Shown piece after piece: positions 18,947 through 26,517 of a stretch of DNA of 64,000 nt. The notes beneath the pieces were generated by a model that ran no database searches, was not told where the DNA came from, and saw only the letters and a list, made by a program, of their open reading frames with translations. Position 1 is the stretch's first letter. Every line of letters starts with the position of its first letter. Source of the DNA: JAKFDI01 sp036676235. Lineage in GTDB: Bacteria > Pseudomonadota > Gammaproteobacteria > Burkholderiales > Burkholderiaceae_C. The position numbers and the translations under genes are program-made. The stretch covers positions 83,063-147,062 of the forward strand of contig JAKFDI010000033.1 in NCBI GenBank assembly GCA_036676235.1, in the 5' to 3' direction.

Positions 18947-21092
18947 TCGCCTCTTCGTCGAGAAACACCGACGGCGAGAAGTCGACCGCGCTCACCGGCT
19001 TGCGGCCGGCCGCCCAGTCGAGCAGCGCGGCCGGCGGCATCGGCCGCGCGAACAGGTAGCCCTGCAGTTCGTCGCAGTGCAGGCCGAGCAGGATGTCGCG
19101 CTGGCCCTCGGTCTCCACGCCTTCTGCCACCACCTTCAGATCCAGCGCATGGGCGAGCTGGATCACGGCATCGACCACCGCGCGCGCGTCGCGGCTGGAT
19201 TCCAGGTCGAGGATGAAGCTGCGGTCGATCTTCAACTGCGTGGCCGGCAGCCGCCGCAGGTAGCTGAGGCTCGAATAGCCGGTGCCGAAGTCGTCGATCG
19301 ACAGGAACACGCCGATGCGTCGCAAGCCCTCGAAGGTGCGCTGCGTGGTCTCGATGTCCTCCATCGCCACGCTTTCGGTGATCTCGCACAGCAGGCGGTC
19401 CGCGCCGACGCCGTGGCGCTCGAGCGCCGCCTGCACGCGCTCGACCAGGTCTTCCTGGCGCAACTGGTGCACCGACAGGTTGACGGCCACCCGCATGCGC
19501 ATGCCCGCCTCGTCCCAGGCGCGCATCTGGCGGCAGGCTTCGTCGATGACCCACCCACCCAGGTCCTTGATGAAGCCGAAGCGTTCGGCGATCGGGATGA
19601 AGACGGCCGGCGGCACGGCGCCGTGCTCGGGGTGCGTCCAGCGCAGCAGCGCCTCCACGCCGCGGATCTGCGAGCGCTTGCCGTCGAACTTGGGCTGGTA
19701 GTGCAGGCTCAGCTGCCCGCGCGCCCGCGCATGCCGCAGGTCGGACTGCAGCGCGAGCTGCTGCGCCGCATCGGCATTCATGTGCGATTCGAACAGCGCG
19801 TAGGTGTTGCCGCCGGTGCGCTTGGCGGCATACATGGCCGCGTCCGCATGCGCCATCAGGTGAGCGACCGTTCCGTGGTCCGGATGCACCGCCACGCCCA
19901 CCGAGGCCGACACCTGCAGGTTGCGGCCCTTGTACGTGAACGGCTTCGCCAGCGCTGCGACCGCGCGCCCCGCCACGGTGACGGCATCGGCGGCGTCGAC
20001 CAGGTCTTCGAGCAGCAGCACGAACTCGTCGCCGCCGATGCGCGCGACCGTGTCGCTCTCGCGCGCGACGGCGCTCAGGCGCCCGGCGACCGCCTTGAGC
20101 AATTCGTCGCCGGCCGCGTGGCCGAGTGAATCGTTGACCGGCTTGAAGCCGTCGAGGTCGACGAACAGCACTGCCAGCCGGCGCGCGTTGCGGCCTTCGC
20201 CGCGCGAGCGCGCATGCGTCAGCCGGTTCTCGAACAGCAGCCGGTTGGGCAGGCCCGTCAGCGGGTCGAGGAAGGCGCGACGCTGCAGCTCGTCGTTGGC
20301 CGACTGCAGCTGCGTGTTGGTGCTCTGCAGCGTGGCGGCCAGGCGCTGGGTGCGGTCCTGCAGGCGCGCATCGAGCGTCGCGGTGAGCAGCGTGGTGAGC
20401 AGCAGCAAGCTGGAGGCGAACATGACGATGACGCCGAGCTGGCCGCCGCCGAGCTCGCCCACGCTGGTGCACACCGCGCCGTCGACGAAGTTGGCCGCTG
20501 CCATGCCGGTGTAATGCATGCCGCTGATCGCCAGCCCCATGACGAGGGCGGCGACGGCCTTCCAGGCGGTGGCGCGGCGCGAGGCCGTGCGCCCGCGCAG
20601 CCGGAAGAGGATGAGCAGCGCCGCTGCGGAGGCCACGACCGCGATGGCCACCGACGCGGCGATGAGCGCCGGGTTCCACACGATGCCCGGCGCGATGTCG
20701 ATGGCCGCCATGCCGATGTAGTGCATGCCGACGATGCCGGCGCCCATCGTCGTGGCGCCGATGGCCAGGCGCCGCGCGGTGAGCCGCCCGTGCGCCGCGA
20801 TGTGCACCGCGATGGCCGAGACCACGACGCCCGCGATCCACGACAGCAGGGTCATCGTCCCGGTGTAGCCCAGCTCGATCGGCAGCGTGAACGCCAGCAT
20901 GCCGACGAAGTGCATGGACCAGATGCCGGTGCCCATCGCGATCGAGCCGCCCAGCCACCACACGCGGGCGACGCGCGCGCTGTTGGCGCGCACGCGCTGC
21001 ACCAGGTCGAGCGCGACGTACGAGGCCAGGATGGCGATGAGGATCGAGGCCACGACGATCCAGGCGTCGTAGCGTGGGACGAGGTATGTCAT
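18927..21092 (-). CDS. MHYT-GGDEF-EAL membrane cyclic-di-GMP enzyme
   Basis: A 721-residue inner-membrane protein. The N-terminal MHYT sensor domain (about 1-255, seven membrane segments) carries three MHYT-type motifs (SMHFVGM, GMHYIGM, GMHYTGM), proposed to bind a metal and sense a diatomic gas. The diguanylate cyclase domain (about 285-445) has intact GGDEF and an RESD inhibitory site five residues before it. The EAL phosphodiesterase domain (about 460-715) retains EALLRW, NLSVHQL, ITES, IDDFGTGYSSL, LKIDRSF, EGVET and QGYLFARP. Both activities therefore look competent. No obvious operon partner. Confidence 0.93.
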   Translation of the reverse strand: MTYLVPRYDAWIVVASILIAILASYVALDLVQRVRANSARVARVWWLGGSIAMGTGIWSMHFVGMLAFTLPIELGYTGTMTLLSWIAGVVVSAIAVHIAAHGRLTARRLAIGATTMGAGIVGMHYIGMAAIDIAPGIVWNPALIAASVAIAVVASAAALLILFRLRGRTASRRATAWKAVAALVMGLAISGMHYTGMAAANFVDGAVCTSVGELGGGQLGVIVMFASSLLLLTTLLTATLDARLQDRTQRLAATLQSTNTQLQSANDELQRRAFLDPLTGLPNRLLFENRLTHARSRGEGRNARRLAVLFVDLDGFKPVNDSLGHAAGDELLKAVAGRLSAVARESDTVARIGGDEFVLLLEDLVDAADAVTVAGRAVAALAKPFTYKGRNLQVSASVGVAVHPDHGTVAHLMAHADAAMYAAKRTGGNTYALFESHMNADAAQQLALQSDLRHARARGQLSLHYQPKFDGKRSQIRGVEALLRWTHPEHGAVPPAVFIPIAERFGFIKDLGGWVIDEACRQMRAWDEAGMRMRVAVNLSVHQLRQEDLVERVQAALERHGVGADRLLCEITESVAMEDIETTQRTFEGLRRIGVFLSIDDFGTGYSSLSYLRRLPATQLKIDRSFILDLESSRDARAVVDAVIQLAHALDLKVVAEGVETEGQRDILLGLHCDELQGYLFARPMPPAALLDWAAGRKPVSAVDFSPSVFLDEEAITRLTA

Positions 21093-21279
21093 GCGGCGGG
21101 GAAAGAATGAGGCGAGGGCGAGGGCGAGGGCGAGCGCCGTCGTCGGCGCACCAGCGCCTATCTCGTTGTCGGCCGGCCGGCGCCCGCCTGAAGCCCAACA
21201 GCCGGCCGCCGAGCGTGTGCCGTGACAAACTGCCGCGGCGAGGCGTTCACCCTCAACGGTTCCCAGCGATTCCGGCGAT

Positions 21280-21356
21280 CAAGCAAACGCCGCGGATCCG
21301 GCTCCGCCGGTCCGCTGGTGTGCCCCCTGGGGGGCGCGCGAAGCGCGTAGGGGGGG
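21280..21356 (-). repeat. Dispersed intergenic hairpin repeat, copy 1
   Basis: Starting right after the stop of the minus-strand LemA-like gene, the sequence holds a CGCGCTTCGCGCG hairpin, a C-run/G-run hairpin, then a conserved block containing CCGGCGGAGCCGGATCC and ending near TTTGCTTG. The same block, with four transitions and one indel over about 49 bases, occurs at 52198-52284 in the same orientation relative to its upstream gene. This looks like a mobile or REP-like 3'-end element that may act as a terminator or mRNA stabiliser. Confidence 0.75.
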
Positions 21357-21902
21357 TCAAAGTGCTCCTGCGCTGCGGAAGCGGAACACGATCGCCAGCA
21401 GCCAGGTCGGGAACTGCCGCACGGCGCGGTTGTAGGTGTCGCTGGCGTCGTTGAACTGGCGCCGCGTGAAGCCGAGCGTGGCGTCGATCGCGGCGATCTC
21501 CTCGCCGAGCACGGCGGCGCCCAGTGGGCCGGTCGGCTCGGGGCGGGCAAGCAGTTCCGTCTCCAGGCGCTGGCGCGCCTGCGCGAGGGTTTCTTCGGCG
21601 AGCTTCAGGCTGGCCATCGGCCGCGCGGCGCTCGGGTGGGCTCGGGCCGCGTCGGCGGCGGCCAACATCTGCGAGGCCGCTGCCTCGACCGCCTCCACGA
21701 ACTGCGGCGAATCGGCCAACAGCGGGCGCAGCGCATCCAGCCACTGCCGCAGCAGCGGGTCGCGGGCGCGCAGTTGCACGTCGACCACCGCGAAGCTGCG
21801 CGCCATGTCGTTGCGCAGGCTCACGAGGCGGTTGTAGCCGCCCACCGCCCAGAAGCCGAGCACGGCGGCCAGCACGAGCAGCACGATCGAGGAGGCACTC
21901 AT
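21357..21902 (-). CDS. LemA-like membrane protein
   Basis: A 181-residue protein with one N-terminal membrane helix (residues 4-20) followed by a coiled helical domain. The motif GGYNRLVSLRNDMARSFAVV with DVQLRARDPLL, and the C-terminal FTRRQFNDASDTYNRAVRQF, match the LemA family pattern (YNxLVxLRN near the start; YNxAVxxFP near the end). LemA proteins are cytoplasmic-side membrane proteins of unclear function. The ATG at 21902 was chosen because the membrane helix starts there. It is followed directly by a dispersed repeat. Confidence 0.75.
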   Translation of the reverse strand: MSASSIVLLVLAAVLGFWAVGGYNRLVSLRNDMARSFAVVDVQLRARDPLLRQWLDALRPLLADSPQFVEAVEAAASQMLAAADAARAHPSAARPMASLKLAEETLAQARQRLETELLARPEPTGPLGAAVLGEEIAAIDATLGFTRRQFNDASDTYNRAVRQFPTWLLAIVFRFRSAGAL

Positions 21903-21954
21903 GGGCGGCGACTCTAAGCCAGCGCCCGCCGACGCGGCCGTGCACAGTGCGCGA

Positions 21955-22299
21955 TCAGCCGCGCGTCCCGCCGCCGAGGCGGGCGAGAAAGGTGCTGTCC
22001 ACCGCCTCGAGGAAGGTGCGCTCTTCGCCGAGGATGAAGCGCTTCGCCTGCGCGAACTCGAAGTTGGCGCGTCCGGCGGCATCGGTCTTCAGCCGCGTGC
22101 GGTAGGCCTCGTACGCGGCGAGGCTGTCGAAGGCGATCAGGCCCCAGGCGATGTCGTTCGTGCCTTCGTGCGGCAGGAAGTAGCCGATGAGATCGCCGCC
22201 GCAGCGCGGAATGATCTCGGCCCATCGGTCGGCGTACTCCTTGAAGGCGGTGCGCTGAAAGGGGTCGATGCGGTAGCGGATGAAGCAGGTGATGGGCAT
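21955..22299 (-). CDS. NIPSNAP-family protein
   Basis: A 114-residue single-domain NIPSNAP/dimeric alpha-beta-barrel protein. The N-terminal strand MPITCFIRYRIDP, the central GGDLIGYFLPHEG and the region IAFDSLAAYEAYRTRL are typical. The biochemical role is unknown. It is divergent from an ArsR-type regulator, with an inverted-repeat operator between them; this pair is a recurrent arrangement, so expression is likely controlled by that regulator. Confidence 0.85.
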   Translation of the reverse strand: MPITCFIRYRIDPFQRTAFKEYADRWAEIIPRCGGDLIGYFLPHEGTNDIAWGLIAFDSLAAYEAYRTRLKTDAAGRANFEFAQAKRFILGEERTFLEAVDSTFLARLGGGTRG

Positions 22300-22353
22300 G
22301 GCGCGTGATTCGTCGTTGCGGGAGCGTTCACGATAGGCGCAGAATCGGACGCG

Positions 22354-22377
22354 ATGGTTCGTTCGATGCCGAACCAT
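22354..22377. promoter_or_regulatory. Inverted-repeat operator for the ArsR/NIPSNAP pair
   Basis: ATGGTTCG (22354-22361) and CGAACCAT (22370-22377) form a perfect 8-bp inverted repeat with an 8-base spacer, centred in the divergent gap. The size and symmetry fit a winged-helix dimer of the ArsR type. It covers an alternative upstream ATG at 22376, which argues that translation starts at 22403. Confidence 0.7.
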
Positions 22378-22402
22378 GATTGATCCCCCGAGGAAGCCAG
22401 CC

Positions 22403-23098
22403 ATGAACCACGCCAAGGACGGGCCGCACATCGTCGGCATCGCCGCACTCATCGGCGACCGGGCGCGCGCCGACATGCTGACCGCACTGATCGCCGGCCA
22501 GGCGCTCACCGCCACGGAGCTGGCCGAAGTGGCCGGCATCACCAAGCAGACCGCCAGCGCGCATCTCGCCAAGCTGGTCGAGGCGCAGCTGGTGGCGGTG
22601 GAAAGCCAGGGCCGGCATCGCTACTTCCGCCTCGCCGACGACGACGTGGCGCATCTGCTCGAAAGCCTGATGGGCGTGGCGCAGCGCGTGGGCGCCGTGC
22701 GGCTGCGCTCCAGCCCGCGCGAGCCGGCGCTGCGGCGCGCGCGCGTGTGCTACGACCACCTCGCGGGCGAGTTGGGCGTGGCGGTGTTCGACGGCTTGCG
22801 CGCGTCGGGCGCGGTGCACAGCGCGGGCAGCGAGGTGCAGCTCACGGCGCGCGGGCGGGCGGTGTGCGACGAGTTGGGCATCGATCTCGCGGCGCTGGAG
22901 GCGCAGCGCCGCCCGCTGTGCCGCACCTGCCTCGACTGGAGCATGCGCCGCCACCACCTCGCGGGCTCGCTCGGCGCGGCGCTGCTGGCGCGCTGCTTCG
23001 CACTCGGCTGGGCGCGGCGCGAGAAGGCGTCGCGCGTGGTGAGCTTCACGCCGGCTGGCGAGCGGGCGCTGCGCGAGCGGCTGGCCTTGCCGGCTTGA
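22403..23098 (+). CDS. ArsR-type winged-helix transcriptional regulator
   Basis: A 231-residue regulator with an N-terminal HTH_20/ArsR-like winged helix (about residues 10-85: ATELAEVAGITKQTASAHLAKL recognition segment split across helices) and a C-terminal effector region containing a CRTC pair and a conserved WSMRRHHLAGSLGAALL block. There is no ArsR metal site (no CVC), so it probably senses something other than arsenic. The start at 22403 is backed by GAGGAAG six bases upstream and by the operator lying over the earlier ATG. It probably represses itself and the NIPSNAP gene. Confidence 0.85.
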   Translation: MNHAKDGPHIVGIAALIGDRARADMLTALIAGQALTATELAEVAGITKQTASAHLAKLVEAQLVAVESQGRHRYFRLADDDVAHLLESLMGVAQRVGAVRLRSSPREPALRRARVCYDHLAGELGVAVFDGLRASGAVHSAGSEVQLTARGRAVCDELGIDLAALEAQRRPLCRTCLDWSMRRHHLAGSLGAALLARCFALGWARREKASRVVSFTPAGERALRERLALPA

Positions 23099-23126
23099 TC
23101 AGCCCGCGGACAGAATCGCGCGAGAA

Positions 23127-23237
23127 CCCTCACCCCGCCCTTCTCCCGCAGGCGGGAGAGGGAGAAAGGCACGGCTCCTCGGCGGGCGGACTGCAATGGC
23201 TCCCTCTCCCGCTTGCGGGAGAGGGTTGGGGTGAGGG
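23127..23237. repeat. CCCTCACCCC-type inverted repeat element
   Basis: A 111-base element bounded by CCCTCACCCC (23127-23136) and its complement GGGGTGAGGG (23228-23237). Inside are two hairpins of the CTCTCCCGC / GCGGGAGAG type. Elements of this consensus are scattered in many proteobacterial genomes. It lies between the convergent arsR-like and queC genes and can fold as a long stem, so it may serve as a two-way terminator. Confidence 0.8.
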
Positions 23238-23244
23238 CCCGCCG

Positions 23245-23991
23245 CTACAGGTGCGACCGGTCGTTCTCCGTCTCCGCGAATCGCTCGTCGCCACCATCCG
23301 CCCATGCCTGCCAGCCCCGCCGCCGCAGCGCGCAGGCCGGGCATTGACCGCAGCCGTAGCCCCAGTCGTGGCGCGTGCTGCGCTCGCCGAGATAACAGGT
23401 GTGCGTGTGCTCCACGATCAACGCATTCAGCCGCTCGCCGCCCAGCGCCGCCGACAAGGCCCAGGTCTGCGCCTTGTCCAGCCACATCAGCGGCGTCGCA
23501 ACAGTCATCGGCGTGTCCATGCCCAGGCTCAGTGCCACCTGCAGCGCCTTGAGCGTGTTGTCGCGGCAGTCGGGATAGCCGGAGAAATCGGTCTCGCACA
23601 TGCCGCCCACCAGCACGCTCAGGCCGCGCCGGTAGGCCAGCGCCGCGGCGACCGTGAGGAACAGCAGGTTGCGCCCGGGCACGAAGGTATTGGGCAGGCC
23701 GTGGGCGCCCATCTCGATCGCACGCTCGCTGGTGAGCGCCGTGTCGGAGATCTGCGCGAGCAGCGAGAGGTCGAGCAGGTGGTCGTCGCCCAGCCGATCA
23801 CGCCACTGCGGAAACTGCGCATGCAGTTGCGCGCGCACCGCGAGACGGCATTCGAGTTCGACGACATGGCGCTGGCCGTAGTCGAAGCCGACGGTCTCGA
23901 CCTGCGCGTAGCGGTCGAGCGCCCAGGCGAGGCAGGCGGTGGAGTCCTGTCCGCCGGAGAAGAGCACCAGGGCGCGGCGTGGATCGGGCAT
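23245..23991 (-). CDS. queC: 7-cyano-7-deazaguanine (preQ0) synthase QueC
   Basis: Converts 7-carboxy-7-deazaguanine to preQ0 with ATP and ammonia, a step in queuosine biosynthesis. The P-loop-like SGGQDS (residues 12-17) is the ATP pyrophosphatase motif; the C-terminal zinc-binding cysteines lie in HTCYLGERS...GYGCGQCPACALR. The product is 248 residues from the ATG at 23991, close to the family's length. An in-frame ATG at 24057 would add 22 unconserved residues and cannot be excluded. It lies 75 bases after proA on the same strand. No other queuosine gene is nearby. Confidence 0.93.
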   Translation of the reverse strand: MPDPRRALVLFSGGQDSTACLAWALDRYAQVETVGFDYGQRHVVELECRLAVRAQLHAQFPQWRDRLGDDHLLDLSLLAQISDTALTSERAIEMGAHGLPNTFVPGRNLLFLTVAAALAYRRGLSVLVGGMCETDFSGYPDCRDNTLKALQVALSLGMDTPMTVATPLMWLDKAQTWALSAALGGERLNALIVEHTHTCYLGERSTRHDWGYGCGQCPACALRRRGWQAWADGGDERFAETENDRSHL

Positions 23992-24066
23992 CGACGGATG
24001 GTAGACGTGGCCACCGAACGCATGCGCCGGTCCCGATGCCGCGCCGGCCTTGCTCATCGGCTGAGG

Positions 24067-25347
24067 TCAGCCGCGCACTTCGCCCTGGCCCAGTACCACC
24101 CACTTCATCGACGTCAGGCCTTCCAGCCCCACCGGCCCGCGGGCGTGGAACTTGTCGGTGCTGATGCCGATCTCGGCGCCCAGGCCGTACTCGAAACCAT
24201 CGGCGAAGCGCGTGGAGGCATTGACCATCACGCTCGCCGAATCGACCTCACGCAGGAAGCGCATCGCGTTCGGGTGGTGGGTGGTGAGGATGGCGTCGGT
24301 GTGGTGCGAGCCGTAGCGGTTGATGTGGGCCATCGCCTCGTCGAGGCTGGCCACCACCTTCACGCTGATGATGGGCGCGAGGTATTCCTCGCTCCAGTCC
24401 TGTTCGGAGGCGTCGGCGAGCTTCGCGTTCGGCACGGCGCCGAGCAGCGCGCGGGAGGGCGCATCGCAGCGCATCTCCACATCCTTGGCGGCAAAGACGG
24501 CGCCGATGCGCGGCAGAAAGTCGCCCGCCACCGCCTCGTGCACCAGCAGCGACTCGGCCGCATTGCAGGGGCTGTACTTCTGCGTCTTGGCGTTGTCGGT
24601 GACCTTCAGCGCCAGTTCCAGATCGACCTGCGCGTCGACATAGATGTGGCAGTTGCCGTCGAGGTGCTTGATCACGGGCACCTTGGCTTCGCGGCTGATG
24701 CGCGCTATCAGCCCCTTGCCGCCACGCGGAATGATCACGTCCACCGCCTCCGGCGAAGCGATGAGAAAACCCACCGCCGCGCGGTCGGTGGTCTGCACCA
24801 GTTGCACGGCATCGGGCGGCAGGCCGGCCTCGGCGAGCGCGGCCTGCACCAGCTTCCACAGTGCGAGGTTGGAGTGGATGGCCTCCGAACCGCCGCGCAG
24901 GATGCAGGCGTTGCCGCTCTTGATCGCGAGCGACGCGGCTTCGATGGTCACGTTGGGCCGGCTCTCGTAGATCATGCCGAACACCCCGAGCGGCACGCGC
25001 ATGCGACCCACGCTGATGCCGGTGGGGCGCTGCCGCAGCTCGGTGATCTCGCCGATCGGGTCGGGCATGGCGGCGATCTGCTCGCAGCCTTCGGCCACGG
25101 TGGCTATGACCTTCGGCGTGAGGCGCAGGCGGTCGACCATTGGTGCGGCCAGGCCCGCCGCTTCGGCCGCGGCGATGTCTTGCGCATTGGCTTGCGCGAG
25201 CGCCGCCGTGCCGCCGCGCAGCCGCCGCGCGAGTGCCAGCAGCGCGGCATTCTTCGCGGCGGTGGAGGCTGCCGCCATTTTCGTGCTGGCCGCACGCGCG
25301 CTGGCGCCCATCAGCGCGATCGAGGCCTGGAGATCGGTCGAAGTCAT
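24067..25347 (-). CDS. proA: Gamma-glutamyl phosphate reductase (GSA dehydrogenase)
   Basis: Second enzyme of proline biosynthesis: reduces gamma-glutamyl phosphate to glutamate semialdehyde with NADPH. The 426-residue product has the aldehyde-dehydrogenase fold, with the catalytic cysteine in KYSPCNAAESLLVH and family blocks GVFGMIYESRPNVT and GLIARISREAKVPVIKH. The ATG at 25347 is the start; upstream codons are not conserved. proB is not adjacent. It lies 25 bases after the AEC transporter gene and before queC, so the three may be co-transcribed although functionally unrelated. Confidence 0.95.
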   Translation of the reverse strand: MTSTDLQASIALMGASARAASTKMAAASTAAKNAALLALARRLRGGTAALAQANAQDIAAAEAAGLAAPMVDRLRLTPKVIATVAEGCEQIAAMPDPIGEITELRQRPTGISVGRMRVPLGVFGMIYESRPNVTIEAASLAIKSGNACILRGGSEAIHSNLALWKLVQAALAEAGLPPDAVQLVQTTDRAAVGFLIASPEAVDVIIPRGGKGLIARISREAKVPVIKHLDGNCHIYVDAQVDLELALKVTDNAKTQKYSPCNAAESLLVHEAVAGDFLPRIGAVFAAKDVEMRCDAPSRALLGAVPNAKLADASEQDWSEEYLAPIISVKVVASLDEAMAHINRYGSHHTDAILTTHHPNAMRFLREVDSASVMVNASTRFADGFEYGLGAEIGISTDKFHARGPVGLEGLTSMKWVVLGQGEVRG

Positions 25348-25372
25348 GGCCGCGATTCTCCCAAATGGACGT

Positions 25373-26368
25373 TCAGCCAAGCCGCGCAAGGATGATCAAC
25401 CACAACGGCGCCGCCAGCAGGAAGCCGAGCGTCGACAGCACGATGGTGGCCGTGGCCTCGCCCTCCAGCACACGGTAGCGCTGCGCGAAGATGAGCGCGT
25501 TCGAGCCCGAGGGCAGGGCGGCCGCCACCACCAGCACGGCCAGCGGCAGGCCCGACAGTCCCGCGCCCCAATGCGCCACGCCCAGCACCGCGGCCGGCAC
25601 CAGCAGCAGCTTCACGAGCGTCAACGCGACGGCGCTCGCAGCGGCGCCGCGAATGCCGTAGTACGCGAGCGAGAGCCCGATCAGCAGCAGGCACACCGGC
25701 ACCACTGCCTGCGAGAGCATCTGCAGCAGCTCGTCGATGAAAGCCGGCAGCGGCAGGCCGGCCAGCTTCCACAGCAGGCCGGCCATCACCGGCAGCACGA
25801 CCGGGTGGATGACGGTGTGGCGTGCGGTGCGCCCCAGCGTGCGCGCCAGTTCGCGCCCGGCGCTGCCCGAGCGCCCGCTGTTTCGCCGCGCCCGCGCGAG
25901 ATCCAGCTCGACGAGCGCCGTGGTGAGCGTCATGAGAAAGAGCGCATGCACGCTCACGATCGCCACGTGCACCGCCAGCCCCGCCTCGCCGAACAGCGCC
26001 ATCGCCATCGGCACGCCGATCTGCACCGTGTTGCCGAAGGTGGCGGTGATGGCGCGCACGCCGGGGCCGGCCGGCTCCAGGCCTTCGGCGATGCGCCGGC
26101 GCTGGCTCAGGTAGACGAGCAGCAGCAGCACGATCACCGGCACGAAGTAGCTCGACAGCGTGCTCCACGGCAAGGTGCGCAGGTCGATGCGCGCCATGGT
26201 GCGAAACAGCAGCGCCGGCACGAACACATAGAAGGCCACGGCCGACAGGATGCGTGCCGGATCGCTGGCCGCCGTGCGTTCGCCGAACCAGCGCAACTGC
26301 CCGCCCAGCCAGCCGAGAAACACCACCGCAAACAGGGCGACGAGCTTGAGAAAGATGACGGCGGACAT
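25373..26368 (-). CDS. AEC-family (auxin-efflux-carrier type) transporter
   Basis: A 331-residue inner-membrane protein with about 10 hydrophobic helices in two inverted halves. The family motifs PALLFRTMAR (helix 2) and FGNTVQIGVPMA (helix 4, broken by N and P), and the second-half LPSGSNALIFAQRY, are typical of AEC transporters. The substrate is unknown; bacterial members export or import small carboxylates and amino acid derivatives. The ATG at 26368 begins the first hydrophobic helix. Divergent from the kinase gene. Confidence 0.9.
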   Translation of the reverse strand: MSAVIFLKLVALFAVVFLGWLGGQLRWFGERTAASDPARILSAVAFYVFVPALLFRTMARIDLRTLPWSTLSSYFVPVIVLLLLVYLSQRRRIAEGLEPAGPGVRAITATFGNTVQIGVPMAMALFGEAGLAVHVAIVSVHALFLMTLTTALVELDLARARRNSGRSGSAGRELARTLGRTARHTVIHPVVLPVMAGLLWKLAGLPLPAFIDELLQMLSQAVVPVCLLLIGLSLAYYGIRGAAASAVALTLVKLLLVPAAVLGVAHWGAGLSGLPLAVLVVAAALPSGSNALIFAQRYRVLEGEATATIVLSTLGFLLAAPLWLIILARLG

Positions 26369-26517
26369 GGGAGCGCGAGTATGTCCGACGCCGCCGCAGG
26401 TCGCCGTCCTACGCCGCTTGGCAAACCGCACGCCTACAACCGGGGAAGCGACACAAAGCCGAACAGGTCCGCGCCGACGCAGCGGTTACCGTGACGGCCG
26501 TGCACTACGAGCCCACC

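Noticed and set aside
18927..21092. Possibility that the GGDEF-EAL protein is a degenerate sensor
   Set aside because: GGDEF, the RxxD site and all recognisable EAL metal and catalytic residues are intact.
22747..25395. An 882-codon + strand open frame across arsR-like, queC and proA
   Set aside because: Crosses three well-supported genes on both strands; product has no recognisable motif.
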